The notes: generated by a model not told the origin, from the sequence alone. A DNA stretch of 64,000 bases from Fimbriiglobus ruber (GCF_002197845.1 NZ_NIDE01000005.1:558001-622000); one strand, 5' to 3'; shown: positions 18,281 to 26,713, numbered from the stretch's first letter. Translations and numbers: made by a program.

Positions 18281-18886
18281 ATGGTGACCGCGTACGTCTC
18301 CCTGCACACCGGCCGCCCCGACTCGCAGACCGATCAGGAAGTCTCCTACGAGGGTTACTCCCGCCTTCCAGTAGAGTTCTCCGACGACTTCGGGAACGTG
18401 AAACTGGACCTGTTCTTTCCGGCCGTTCTCAAGGATTCCGGGCAAACGCTGAACTACATCGCCATCGGGGCTCACGAGCGGGGTCAAGGCGGACTCTTCA
18501 TGCGCGTGCCCACCCTCCCGATGTTGCTCGACGCCGCGCCGCCCGAGCGACGCACCGAGCAATTCTGGATCGACAACGGCGTTCCGGCTCAGAACGCGGC
18601 CGACTACGTGCAAAAGCACGGCTCGTTCTGCCCTCACGTCGTGATCTGCAACACCGACCCCGTTGTCCTCCCGAAGGACCTGCACCCGATCGCACGGGTC
18701 GCTCGCAAGCTGTTCGACGCGGGCATGCTGGATGCGGCCGTGCTCCCGCCGAAACTGTACGAGGCCATCAACGACGAACTCCAACGCGCCGGCGTACCCG
18801 TCATCCCGGTCACCCGCACCGCCACGGCCACCATGACGGAATCGATCAGCAAGATGAAATCCCTTCGTGCGTACGGGGTGGAATGA
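18281..18886 (+). CDS. Phage fibre-region hypothetical protein
   Basis: 201 residues, one base after the Tad2-like stop. The N-terminus (AYVSLHTGRPDSQTDQEVSY, then YSRLPVEF) resembles the gene at 16764, suggesting shared ancestry. The middle and C-terminus (YVQKHGSFCPHVVICNTDPV, LFDAGMLDAAVLPPKLYEAI) are unrecognised. Likely a virion or fibre accessory protein by position; no enzymatic motif seen. Confidence 0.5.
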   Translation: MVTAYVSLHTGRPDSQTDQEVSYEGYSRLPVEFSDDFGNVKLDLFFPAVLKDSGQTLNYIAIGAHERGQGGLFMRVPTLPMLLDAAPPERRTEQFWIDNGVPAQNAADYVQKHGSFCPHVVICNTDPVVLPKDLHPIARVARKLFDAGMLDAAVLPPKLYEAINDELQRAGVPVIPVTRTATATMTESISKMKSLRAYGVE

Positions 18887-18887
18887 G

Positions 18888-19373
18888 ATGGCCTCCTGCA
18901 CCCTCTACACCTTCGATTCGACCGGCCACATCGGGGGCCGAAGCGGGGGCGTCATCGGCGCCCCGGTTCCCGCAGGCGGAATCCTCTCCGGGAACACTTT
19001 GACGACATCGCAGATGATCCCGGCCACCGTCACCGTGACCCAACCGGACGGGAGCACGTCGAGCTACGGCGCGGTCGTGGACAGCGGCTGGTCGTTCGTG
19101 TTGGACGCGAACGGGGCACCCACACACGACACCGAGGGGAACTTCGTGGTCGTCCCGCCCGCGTACGACCCCGGCAGGCCCAGTGTCGCAATCTACAATC
19201 TGCTGAGCGCCGTCAAGAGCGGCGTCCTCGACCCCAAAACCGACATCGATCCCGACACGATCAATGACGTGAACCGGTCACTCGCGGCCGCCGGTCTGCC
19301 GATCCTGCCCGGCACCACCCTGGTCCCCGCCCCCACGTACACCGCCGTCAGCCAGCCGATCCCCAACGGGTAA
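18888..19373 (+). CDS. Phage hypothetical protein, fibre region
   Basis: 161 residues from ATG 18888, one base after the upstream stop. Gly/Thr/Ser/Pro-rich, probably beta-structured, no signal peptide or membrane segment. The end (PILPGTTLVPAPTYTAVSQP) is a proline-rich tail. Likely a structural accessory of the fibre module; not recognised. Confidence 0.5.
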   Translation: MASCTLYTFDSTGHIGGRSGGVIGAPVPAGGILSGNTLTTSQMIPATVTVTQPDGSTSSYGAVVDSGWSFVLDANGAPTHDTEGNFVVVPPAYDPGRPSVAIYNLLSAVKSGVLDPKTDIDPDTINDVNRSLAAAGLPILPGTTLVPAPTYTAVSQPIPNG

Positions 19374-19376
19374 CTC

Positions 19377-21764
19377 GTGACCGTCATCGCCTCGATCCAG
19401 CCGTTCTCGATCGCGATCGGGTCGGGCAGCACGTCGGCCACCGCGACGATCACGACCGTTAACACTTCGAACGCGGTGGTGTTTTTTCAGGGTTTCAACA
19501 CCGCCTACACCAGTTTGTTGATCGAATTCGCCCTGGCGCGGGTGGCGCTCACAAATTCCACCACCGTCACCGCGACGATCAACAGCAGCGGGAACGCTTG
19601 CACGGTGTATGGGACCGTGGTCGAGTTCACGTCTGCGGCGATGGCGACATCGGTCCAAGCCGGCACCATCGCCCTGAGTTCGGTGGTGACCAGCGCGACC
19701 GCCACCATCAGCAGCGTCACGACCGCGGACGCGGCCGTGTTCTACCTGGGGCTTTCCGCATCCAGTTCCAGCTCCACCCAGGCGGATTACTGGACGACGC
19801 TGTCGCTCACCAACTCCACCACGGTCACGGCAGTAAAAGCCGCAGCGGGTGCGGCGATTACGGTGGGGTATGCGGTGGTGAATTTCGCCAGCGGACTAAT
19901 TAACTCCGTTCAGCCGCGGTCGGTGACTTTAACGACCGCGAACACCAGCGACACGGACACCATCACCAGCGTCGTGACCGCCAACGCGATGGTGGTGTAT
20001 GGCGGCTGCCAGGCGAACAACAATTCCCCCAGCGCGTTTTGCTACATCCCGCAGATCACCGGCAGCACGACGGTCACGCTCACGCGCGGCGGAACCAGCA
20101 CGGCTTCGCGCACCATGAATTACACCGTGGTCGAGTTCGCCAGCGGGGTGCTGAACAGCGTGCAGCGTGGCACGATTGCCATGCACAACGTGACCAGCAA
20201 TACCGCCACCATCACGTCCGTCAGCACGTCCCACGCCGTCGCGAATCTGAACAACTTCTCCAGTTCGCTGACCAGTGTCACGTCGTCGGAGCAATTCCCG
20301 GCCCTGGCACTGACCAATGCGACCACCGTCACCGCGACGGTTCAAGCCACCGCCAGCAGTATTACGGCAACCGCCGGGTACGAAGTCGTCGAATTCTCCA
20401 ACGCCAGCCCCGCCGCCACATGGACCGCCTCGGCCCTCTTGGCCGCATCGGGTTCCAAACTGGTCAATTCCACCCTTACCCTCACCGCTGCCGCATCCTT
20501 CACCGCCAGGGGCGGAAGCCTGGCCACGCGCTCCGTCACCATCGCGTCGGCCGGGTCATTTTCACCCAAGGGCGTCGCAGTCAAGAAGGCGACGGCGACA
20601 TGGGCCGGAATCGGAAGTTTTACCCCCAAGGGCGTCCCTCTCGCGAAGGGCATCGCCACCTGGGCCACTGGTGCCGTGTTCGCCGCCGTCGGTAGGGCGA
20701 CCAAGAAATCCACCGCGACATGGTCATCCGCCGCAGCGTTCGCGGGAATCGGGCGTCCGCTCGCAAAAACAACCGCCACCTGGACCGTGCAGGCGACCCT
20801 TGCTGCCAACGGACGGCGAGTGATCAGTGCGGTGGCGACGTGGTTCGCGGCCGGCACGGCCGGTTTTACCGGGAAATCCACCGCCACGGCCATCGGCACC
20901 TGGTCGCCGCATGTCGCATTCTCTGCAGTGGGACGATCGCTGGCTAAGACCACCTATTCCGTGTCTCCGGGCACGGTATTCAGTGCGGTCGGGCGACCCG
21001 TGGCGAACGCAATCGCCAGTTGGGCCTCGCACGCCTCCCTGGCGGCATCCGGTCTCGCGGTGCGGATCACCAGCTTTGCGATCACCGCCTTCAGCGTTTT
21101 ATCCGTCCACCCGGCGGGAACGCACAAGGCGACATTCGCCGGCAGCACCACCTTCTCGGCCACGGGCAACGCACTCAAGGTTTCCGCCGCGACGTGGACC
21201 GCTTCCGCGAACCTCGCTGCGGTCGGCCACAGCCTCAAGACGGGAACCGCCATCATCACCCCGCACGCGACCCTGGCCGCGACGGGAGCGAAACAGGAGA
21301 CCGGTACGGTCACGATCGGCGCGGCAGCAACTCTGGCAGCCTTCGGGACATCGCTCCGCAAAACCGTCCTTTCGATTACGGCCTCCTCAACAGTGTCCCC
21401 ACGCGGCGGGGCGCTGGTGACGCGCGGGGCAACGTGGACCGCCTCCTCGGCGCTCGTCGCCGACAGTGCCGCGACCAGAACCGGGACTGTCGCCTTTACC
21501 CCCGACGCCGTGCTAACCGCCAGCGGGAGTGCGCGAAAAACCGCAGCCGTCACGGTCCACGCCCGCACGTCCCTCACCGCCGCCGGAGGCTCTCGCTTCT
21601 TAGGTGCCGTCCAGATCCTGGCCCGTGCCACGGTCGCATTCGCCCGGCTGTTCCCACCGACACCCTGCCGCCGCATCCTCGACCCGAGCCTGAATAACCG
21701 AACCCTCACCGCCCGGGGCTTGTTCCGCATCCTGAAACCCAACTCGAACGGCCGCACCTTATGA
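19377..21764 (+). CDS. Large repeat protein, putative fibre/adhesin
   Basis: 795 residues from a GTG start 4 bases after the upstream stop. Residues 1-345 contain about four repeats of 80-90 residues, each with a TSVVTANA-like strand and ending in a YxVVxFxSG strand. Residues 350-760 contain some 19 short repeats of about 20 residues with consensus K.ATWT..A.LAA.G..L. The Ala/Thr/Ser-rich, charge-poor repeats look like an elongated surface fibre. No catalytic motif. Being 3' of the fibre genes, it may be a variable host-contact protein. Its last codons overlap the next start. Confidence 0.55.
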   Translation: MTVIASIQPFSIAIGSGSTSATATITTVNTSNAVVFFQGFNTAYTSLLIEFALARVALTNSTTVTATINSSGNACTVYGTVVEFTSAAMATSVQAGTIALSSVVTSATATISSVTTADAAVFYLGLSASSSSSTQADYWTTLSLTNSTTVTAVKAAAGAAITVGYAVVNFASGLINSVQPRSVTLTTANTSDTDTITSVVTANAMVVYGGCQANNNSPSAFCYIPQITGSTTVTLTRGGTSTASRTMNYTVVEFASGVLNSVQRGTIAMHNVTSNTATITSVSTSHAVANLNNFSSSLTSVTSSEQFPALALTNATTVTATVQATASSITATAGYEVVEFSNASPAATWTASALLAASGSKLVNSTLTLTAAASFTARGGSLATRSVTIASAGSFSPKGVAVKKATATWAGIGSFTPKGVPLAKGIATWATGAVFAAVGRATKKSTATWSSAAAFAGIGRPLAKTTATWTVQATLAANGRRVISAVATWFAAGTAGFTGKSTATAIGTWSPHVAFSAVGRSLAKTTYSVSPGTVFSAVGRPVANAIASWASHASLAASGLAVRITSFAITAFSVLSVHPAGTHKATFAGSTTFSATGNALKVSAATWTASANLAAVGHSLKTGTAIITPHATLAATGAKQETGTVTIGAAATLAAFGTSLRKTVLSITASSTVSPRGGALVTRGATWTASSALVADSAATRTGTVAFTPDAVLTASGSARKTAAVTVHARTSLTAAGGSRFLGAVQILARATVAFARLFPPTPCRRILDPSLNNRTLTARGLFRILKPNSNGRTL

Positions 21765-22057
21765 ACCCCGATGTCGTCTTGCAGCAAACCCCCGCCGAGA
21801 TCCTCGATTACACCATCGACTGGACGACCCGCGGCCTGGGCACGGATACCATCGCCACCAGTGTCTGGACCGTCTTCCCGACCGACATGAGCGCTGCGTC
21901 CCCCGCTCCGTCGTTCACAGGCACAACGACGACCGTGTGGCTTTCCCAAGGGACCGCGGGAACCTACTACGCCGTCACCAACACGATCACCACCGCCGGG
22001 GGCCGCGAGATGCAGGAGACGTTCGTCATCAACTGCGTCCCGCAGCGATTCATTTGA
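21761..22057 (+). CDS. Small Ig-like phage protein
   Basis: 98 residues, start overlapping the repeat-protein stop (ATGA). Pattern ILDYTIDWTTRGLGTDTIAT, then SVWTVFP and a closing beta-rich segment ITTAGGREMQETFVINC resembles the small phage proteins with one beta-sandwich often found between fibre and lysis genes. Function unknown. Confidence 0.5.
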   Translation: MNPDVVLQQTPAEILDYTIDWTTRGLGTDTIATSVWTVFPTDMSAASPAPSFTGTTTTVWLSQGTAGTYYAVTNTITTAGGREMQETFVINCVPQRFI

Positions 22058-22180
22058 CCCAAAGAATCCTTGCGGACACCGGTCGGTCGTGATTTACCCG
22101 CAATGAACCCGCAGGAGAGCCCTATGTCTACGAACCCCGAAGAACGCCCGCGCGGCGACGCCGTGAGCCGGTAAGTGCCG

Positions 22181-22393
22181 ATGGACCGAGAAACCGCCGA
22201 ACGCCTCACCCGGGTAGAAATCCTCCTCGAAGACACCAAGGCCGAGGTCAAGGTCCTGGAGGAGAAGCTGGAATACTACGACCGGCTGGCCCTCAAGTGG
22301 GGCGGGGCGTGCATGGGAGCGGTGGCACTGGGGGCTCTCATCAGCGGGCACTTCGACAAGATCTGTGAAAAATTATGGGCGTTCTTCCAATGA
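22181..22393 (+). CDS. Putative holin-like membrane protein
   Basis: 70 residues: an amphipathic, charged N-terminal coiled coil (RLTRVEILLEDTKAEVKVLE) and a C-terminal hydrophobic segment (GGACMGAVALGALISG). This resembles XhlA/haemolysin-like small phage proteins. A GTG at 22175 directly after a 16-codon ORF (22124-22174) is an alternative start. It opens the lysis block ending in the lysozyme. Holin role is inference. Confidence 0.5.
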   Translation: MDRETAERLTRVEILLEDTKAEVKVLEEKLEYYDRLALKWGGACMGAVALGALISGHFDKICEKLWAFFQ

Positions 22394-22563
22394 TCCGAAA
22401 ACTTATGTACGCACAACTGTCCGTGTTTCTCTTCTACGGGCTCGTGAGCGGGGCCGCAATCACCCTACTCATCCATTACAAGTGCCGGCAGGCCGAGGCG
22501 TCCGCGACGGCCGCCGTCCTCCTCCAGCTTTCACCCCGCGCCCTCAGCGAGGTGACGATATGA
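22375..22563 (+). CDS. Small single-span membrane protein in lysis block
   Basis: 62 residues. One hydrophobic span (about SVFLFYGLVSGAAITLLI) near residues 15-35, then a soluble Ala/Leu-rich tail. It overlaps the previous gene by 19 bases and the next by four (ATGA), so all are coupled. Could be a second holin or antiholin. Alternative ATG at 22390. Confidence 0.45.
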   Translation: MGVLPMIRKLMYAQLSVFLFYGLVSGAAITLLIHYKCRQAEASATAAVLLQLSPRALSEVTI

Positions 22564-22760
22564 CCGACCCGCTCATCGAGATGATGCGGGACGCCACCTG
22601 GAGGCCAGAAGCCGCCCTGGAGCATGAGGCCGACGAGTTGTGCGAACAGGCGTATTTCGCGCTGCCGTGGATCGGGCGACTCACCGAGGAGCAGCAGGAC
22701 CAAATCCTGCTCTTTGCCTTCTGCTACGCCGAACAGCGGTTGAAAAGGATTTTGACATGA
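22560..22760 (+). CDS. Small phage hypothetical protein
   Basis: 66 residues, acidic, starting at the ATGA overlap at 22560 and ending in an ATGA overlap with the lysozyme start. Helical, no membrane segment, no recognised motif (RLTEEQQDQILLFAFCYAEQ near the end). Kept as a gene because both ends are fixed by overlaps. Confidence 0.5.
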   Translation: MTDPLIEMMRDATWRPEAALEHEADELCEQAYFALPWIGRLTEEQQDQILLFAFCYAEQRLKRILT

Positions 22761-23206
22761 AAACGAGCCCCGCCGGAATCGCCTTCATTCAGAGCTTTGA
22801 AAAGCTTTGCCTCCAGCGCTACCAAGACTCCGTCGGTCTGTGGACGATCGGGTACGGGCACCGGATTCAACCGGGCGAGGCGTACCAACTGATTTCTCCC
22901 GAGCAGGCCGGGGCCATCTTCCTCCAAGACCTGTCGGTAGCTGAACGGGCCATCAACCAGGCCGTCGAAGTCCTCCTCTCCCAGAACGAATATGACGCCT
23001 GCGCGAGCCTTGCTTTTAACGTCGGTGCCGGGAACTTCGCTCGCAGCACCTTGGTGAAACTCCTGAACAGCGGGAACACGGCCCTCGCCGCCCAACAGTT
23101 CCTCCGCTGGGACTTCGCCGGGGGGAAGGAATCGCCCGGGCTCTGGGGCCGCCGCGTCGCCGAGAAGGTCATGTTTGAAGACGGGGTTTACACCAACCAT
23201 ACCTGA
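22757..23206 (+). CDS. Endolysin, T4-type lysozyme (GH24)
   Basis: 149 residues. Catalytic triad with T4 spacing is visible: Glu15 in SFEKLCL, Asp24 in RYQDSVG and Thr30 in LWTIGYGH. The C-terminal AQQFLRWDFAGGKESPGLWG, then RR is also typical. It cuts peptidoglycan glycosidic bonds for host lysis. No signal peptide, so it depends on a holin, consistent with the small membrane proteins upstream. Confidence 0.9.
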   Translation: MKTSPAGIAFIQSFEKLCLQRYQDSVGLWTIGYGHRIQPGEAYQLISPEQAGAIFLQDLSVAERAINQAVEVLLSQNEYDACASLAFNVGAGNFARSTLVKLLNSGNTALAAQQFLRWDFAGGKESPGLWGRRVAEKVMFEDGVYTNHT

Positions 23207-23277
23207 CACGAAACGCTTGCGCGAATCGTCGGACGGGAGCATACTGCGCGAGACAACCAACCAACCAAGGGGTACTT

Positions 23278-23652
23278 ATGAGCATACTCTCCAGTCTGGA
23301 AGCCTTTTTCAGCAGCACCGAAACCAAGATCGAGGACGTGCTGACACCCTTCGAGCATAGCCTCCTGAAGAAATTTCACCCCCTCTTTCAACAGATCGAA
23401 GCCACGCTGGGCACCCAGGGCCTCCAGATCGTCGATGACGCCGCGACCGGCCTCCTGACGACCGCTGCGACCGGCGGGAACATCGCTGCGGGGATCACCG
23501 CCGCCGCCACGCAAGCCCTCGGCCAGATCGAAAGCGACGCCAAAGCCGACGCGAAGAATGCTGTGTATGGCGTATTGGCCGCGACTGTGGCGTCTTTGCC
23601 CGCACCGGCAGAACCCGCCGCGCCTACCCCGGCACCGACTCCCGCCGTTTAA
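23278..23652 (+). CDS. Phage hypothetical protein with Pro/Ala-rich tail
   Basis: 124 residues with AAGGGG upstream of ATG 23278. A helical N-terminal domain (EDVLTPFEHSLLKKFHPLFQ), an Ala/Thr/Gly-rich middle that is only moderately hydrophobic, and a Pro-rich end (PAPAEPAAPTPAPTPAV). Position after lysozyme suggests a lysis or membrane accessory protein. Not recognised. Confidence 0.5.
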   Translation: MSILSSLEAFFSSTETKIEDVLTPFEHSLLKKFHPLFQQIEATLGTQGLQIVDDAATGLLTTAATGGNIAAGITAAATQALGQIESDAKADAKNAVYGVLAATVASLPAPAEPAAPTPAPTPAV

Positions 23653-23708
23653 TCTCCGGCCGCGGTGCTTTAGCGACCGCCGCGGCCGCCAATTTCACGC
23701 GAGGACGA

Positions 23709-23888
23709 ATGGCCGAAGTTCTTCCGCACCCAGACATGGACCGCGATTTCTCGCAGTTTCCGTTTTCGTTCGCAGACGGATACGTGGACATCCGAACCCG
23801 GAACGGCGAGCCCCTCACCCCGGCGATGGGCGTTTACCTCCTCGAACTTGCCAAGCAAATCCTTTTGAACGAAGCGCTGGAGGGATAA
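23709..23888 (+). CDS. Small phage hypothetical protein
   Basis: 59 residues, ATG at 23709 (AGGAC upstream). Acidic and soluble; contains FPFSFADGYVDIRTRNGEPL. The stop is immediately followed by the next ATG at 23889, indicating a coupled operon. No known domain. Confidence 0.45.
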   Translation: MAEVLPHPDMDRDFSQFPFSFADGYVDIRTRNGEPLTPAMGVYLLELAKQILLNEALEG

Positions 23889-24050
23889 ATGCTCGAACTG
23901 CTTGAGATCGCCTGCAAGCTGATCGGACTCGCCGAGTGGTTCAAAAGCTGGAAAGGAGCGCGGGATACGCGCAAGCAGCAACAGGCCGTCGCAGACGCCC
24001 CAACCACCAGGGAGGAACTCGATGCCCGTCTCAAAGACCATCAGTTTTAG
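23889..24050 (+). CDS. Small phage hypothetical protein overlapping a lipoprotein gene
   Basis: 53 residues: an N-terminal amphipathic helix (LELLEIACKLIGLAEWFKSW) and a charged C-terminal coil (RDTRKQQQAVADA, then TREELDARLKDHQF). Its last 29 bases overlap the next, out-of-frame lipoprotein gene. That arrangement recalls Rz/Rz1 spanin pairs, although the N-terminus is not a clear transmembrane helix. Confidence 0.45.
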   Translation: MLELLEIACKLIGLAEWFKSWKGARDTRKQQQAVADAPTTREELDARLKDHQF

Positions 24051-24228
24051 CCTACTCCTGCTGCTGTCCGCTTGCGCCCAGCCCAGTTGCCCCCGAATCG
24101 CCGTCAAACAATGGTCGCCCCGCGAGCAGGATCAAATCCGCGCCGCCCTCGATCTGCTCCCCGCAAACTCCATCCTGATCCCCGCGATCGAGGACTACGA
24201 GCGTCTCCGGCTCGAAGCCGCGCAGTAG
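24022..24228 (+). CDS. Phage lipoprotein, possible outer-membrane spanin or accessory
   Basis: 68 residues. Signal peptide with lipobox: TISFSLLLLLSAC, cleavage before Cys18, then AQPSCPRIAVKQWSPREQDQ. The gene starts inside the previous one in another frame, as Rz1 does inside Rz. The C-terminal LDLLPANSILIPAIEDYERL pattern also occurs in small phage lipoproteins near lysis genes. Spanin role is plausible but unproven; it is not proline-rich like classical Rz1. Confidence 0.5.
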   Translation: MPVSKTISFSLLLLLSACAQPSCPRIAVKQWSPREQDQIRAALDLLPANSILIPAIEDYERLRLEAAQ

Positions 24229-24232
24229 CGGC

Positions 24233-24415
24233 ATGAGCTACCGCCGGCGGATAGACATCAACGGGCGTCGAATTCAGCGCGAATTGCTCAGCGGGAAGGA
24301 CACAGTGCCGGGCGAGGAAACGGCCCGTCAGCTTGTCTTTCTCACCGTGACGGGAATTGCGATGGGAGCCTTGGGCCTCGCGGCAGTCGCGACTGTCATG
24401 GGCTTGGGGCAGTAG
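24233..24415 (+). CDS. Small membrane protein
   Basis: 60 residues. A basic N-terminus (SYRRRIDINGRRIQRELLSG) and a C-terminal transmembrane segment (LVFLTVTGIAMGALGLAAVA). Starts four bases after the lipoprotein stop. Last recognisable gene of the phage late region. Function unknown. Confidence 0.4.
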   Translation: MSYRRRIDINGRRIQRELLSGKDTVPGEETARQLVFLTVTGIAMGALGLAAVATVMGLGQ

Positions 24416-25082
24416 CAACCAGCCGCTGCCAATCGCACCGAAGCTCACCTTAAGCGCCCGTGAAAGCCAATTCGGAGCGCACCCCCAACACCTCCGGCTC
24501 CGCTCAGACTCAAGGATGACCCGCTAAAACGCCTTCTGCAGCGCCGCCGTCTCTGCCCCACCATCGGCGTGGGGACAGGACCGCATTTTAGCGCTATCGC
24601 GCTTGCGGCCCTGTAACCCCCACACCGACGGCGAGGCGACGACGACGGGAAGACCGACAGGGCGGAAAATGACGATGTAAAAAGATAAGACCGATGAACA
24701 GATGCCCCAGCCGCGCGAAAGCCGGCTGCGACTTTGTTGTTTCAAGTTATCACTCACCGCTCAAGTGCTGCGAATTGTCTACAGCGGTCGCGAGCTTGTC
24801 GTCGTCGAATCCGTCCCGATCGATGGGTCGATCAAGCAATGCACAGAGGAGGCAGCGAAGAAATGACACGGCGATTATCTCTTCAGAAATTTTAATGGCC
24901 AAGGCTGTCTGTTTGGCTGTAGCGACTGTAAATCGATGCCACAGAATGTGGCGGCAAGGGCAATTGCCAAGACGGCTCTTTCGGGAGGTATCGCACTGCT
25001 CCGGAGCTTTTTCAAAATGTACTTTAAACTTAATTGGTTTCCAATATCAACTGAATGTATGTTATTTTGGGGGATTACGTAT
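24416..25082. other. Intergenic stretch between phage lysis block and IS1595-type gene
   Basis: About 670 bases without a convincing gene. The GC-rich left part (to about 24700) resembles the phage; the right part from about 24990 becomes AT-rich, marking the switch to a different DNA source. Possible ORFs here are short and lack ribosome sites. No clear inverted repeats of an IS end were found. Confidence 0.4.
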
Positions 25083-25111
25083 TTGACAAACCCAATCACA
25101 TGATGTAGTAT
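25083..25111 (+). promoter_or_regulatory. Strong sigma70-type promoter for the transposase
   Basis: TTGACA at 25083-25088, 17-base spacer, TAGTAT at 25106-25111. The start codon at 25139 follows 27 bases later with GAGG as ribosome site. Seen directly; activity is inferred. Confidence 0.65.
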
Positions 25112-25138
25112 CGGCCTCATAAACTTAATGAGGTTGTT

Positions 25139-26050
25139 ATGTCAGTTCTTTCCGCCCCGCATTTTCACAACGAAGAAGCTGCAATCCTGCATCTTGAAAG
25201 CATCCTGTGGCCGAACGGAGCAAACTGCCCGCACTGTGGCAGCGTGGAACGGCTTAACAAGCTAAAGGGTAAGTCAGTACGTCCAGGGCTGTGGAAGTGC
25301 TATGCCTGCCGCAAACAATTCACTGTGAAGGTAGGAACCGTGTTCGAGTCCAGCCATGTTCCAGTACATAAATGGCTGCAAGCTGCATTTCTTATGGCAT
25401 CCAGCAAAAAGGGAATCAGCGCCCACCAGATTCACCGGACATTGGAAGTGCAATACAACACGGCATGGTTCATGGCACACAGGCTCCGTGAAGCAATGCG
25501 TGTGCTGAATATCGAGCCTATGGGCGGCGAAGGTTCCATTGTAGAAGCTGACGAAACCTTTGTGGGCGGTTTGGAAAAGAATAAACACGCAAGGGACAGG
25601 AAACACCAAGGTCGTGGTGCCGTTGGTAAAGAAGCCGTGTTTAGCCTCGTAGAACGCGGCGGCAGAGTCAGATCAACGCACGTTCCGTCAGTGAGCGCAG
25701 AAACACTCGGCAAGGTTATGCGTGAGCAATTATATACTGACACGCATTTGATGACGGACGATGCAAGGCAATATATTCCACTCGGCAAGCACTTCATGAT
25801 GCACGAAAGCGTCAATCATAGCATCGGTGAATACGTGCGTGGTGGAACGCATACCAACACTATTGAAGGCTATTTCTCAATTTTCAAGCGTGGGATGAAA
25901 GGCGTCTACCAGCATTGCAACGCAAAGCATCTGAAGCGGTATTTATGTGAATTTGATTTCCGTTATAACGAACGCGACACTACGGATGCGGAGCGCATGA
26001 TAACTGCATTACAAGGAATCAAAGGGAAAAGACTTACCTATCGGGCTTAA
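25139..26050 (+). CDS. IS1595-family transposase (ISXO2-like)
   Basis: 303 residues. N-terminal zinc ribbon (CPHCG near residue 31 and CYACRKQF near 60) and a DDE domain with VEADETFVGG, then MTDDARQY and HESVNHS, and a closing GGTHTNTIEGYFSIFKRGMK. This is the IS1595/ISXO2 transposase layout, full length. AT-richer than the phage genes to its left. Terminal inverted repeats of the element were not identified, so the IS is not delimited here. Confidence 0.85.
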   Translation: MSVLSAPHFHNEEAAILHLESILWPNGANCPHCGSVERLNKLKGKSVRPGLWKCYACRKQFTVKVGTVFESSHVPVHKWLQAAFLMASSKKGISAHQIHRTLEVQYNTAWFMAHRLREAMRVLNIEPMGGEGSIVEADETFVGGLEKNKHARDRKHQGRGAVGKEAVFSLVERGGRVRSTHVPSVSAETLGKVMREQLYTDTHLMTDDARQYIPLGKHFMMHESVNHSIGEYVRGGTHTNTIEGYFSIFKRGMKGVYQHCNAKHLKRYLCEFDFRYNERDTTDAERMITALQGIKGKRLTYRA

Positions 26051-26103
26051 ACTGGGCGCAATCAAAAGGTTAAATAGAATTAATCCGTTGCTTAGTTGCA
26101 ATC

Positions 26104-26128
26104 AATCCCTTTGCGTCAAGGGTTTCTT
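26104..26128 (+). terminator. Rho-independent terminator after transposase
   Basis: Hairpin CCCTT-tgcgt-CAAGGG followed by TTTCTTT, about 55 bases downstream of the transposase stop. Fits termination of the IS1595-type gene. Confidence 0.55.
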
Positions 26129-26174
26129 TATCATTTGGCTTTAAAATGATAGATATAACAAATGGAATGACGTT

Positions 26175-26191
26175 CATGCCCTGCGAAGGCC
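26175..26191. repeat. 17-bp direct repeat, copy 1
   Basis: CATGCCCTGCGAAGGCC occurs here and at 26762-26778. The second copy is the variable arm of the suppressor-type tRNA on the minus strand; this copy sits next to the other tRNA without a matching tRNA body, so it looks like a fragment of a lost or recombined class II tRNA. Confidence 0.6.
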
Positions 26192-26205
26192 GACATTCCC
26201 AAGGG

Positions 26206-26281
26206 TGGTGGACCCGACCCGACTCGAACGGGCACACGGGACTTAGTAGGAACCTGCTCTATCCAGTTGAGCTACGGGTCC
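26206..26281 (-). tRNA. tRNA with Arg-type body and odd anticodon arm (ACT by alignment)
   Basis: 76 bases ending in encoded CCA. Acceptor GGACCCG pairs perfectly with CGGGTCC; D-arm GCTC/GAGC; T-arm GCCCG-TTCGAGT-CGGGT. The body aligns with tRNA-Arg(UCU). The anticodon arm is GGTTC-CTACTAA-GTCCC, so stem positions 29-41 and 30-40 do not pair and the loop would give anticodon ACU. A stem of GGGAC would pair perfectly with GTCCC, so three substitutions on the 5' side could explain it. It may be decayed or recoded. Confidence 0.6.
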
Positions 26282-26293
26282 ACCGCCGACCTA

Positions 26294-26713
26294 CTAATTC
26301 AAAGATGAACTAGCAGGTATTTGTGTGGCGCTTTGTTTTGGCGCATATTCCACCAGATAGTATCTATCATTTGCCAAAGTGGCAACGCCGGCACCCTTCA
26401 ATCGGCTGAGTAAAGAAGATACGGAAGCGCGATTGTATTTGCCCCCCGACTGCGTAACTGCCTCATCAGCAATTAAGCCGTTTTCCTTGGCGTTTTGCAG
26501 ATAAGTCAACACATCATACTTAATAGGGATGCGTTGCTTGCGAGCCGTGGGGTTTTCATTGGCAGCAATAATATCTGCACCTTTAGCTTCGTATTTGCGA
26601 ATAGAAAACTCTAGGCCAGCCAGCTCGCCTTGCAGCTTGCTGATTTGCTCCTTTAGTTCGACCTGCCTGTCTCTAAGCGATTGCAAATACACTTTTCCTG
26701 ACATGCTACTCAT
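26294..26713 (-). CDS. Hypothetical protein with coiled coil and winged-helix-like C-terminus
   Basis: 139 residues. Start chosen at 26713 because GGAG lies 7 bases upstream on the minus strand; the longer frame runs into the adjacent tRNA. Residues about 5-45 form a coiled coil (SLRDRQVELKEQISKLQGEL); residues about 70-120 (YDVLTYLQNAKENGLIADEA, then SVSSLLSRLKGAGVATL and a DRYYL strand) look like a winged helix. Lies between two tRNA genes in an AT-richer island. Possibly a phage DNA-binding protein. Confidence 0.6.
   Translation of the reverse strand: MSSMSGKVYLQSLRDRQVELKEQISKLQGELAGLEFSIRKYEAKGADIIAANENPTARKQRIPIKYDVLTYLQNAKENGLIADEAVTQSGGKYNRASVSSLLSRLKGAGVATLANDRYYLVEYAPKQSATQIPASSSLN

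Noticed and set aside
19377-21764. CRISPR array in the repeat gene
   Set aside because: The repeats are degenerate protein-level repeats without constant spacers; no cas genes in the window.
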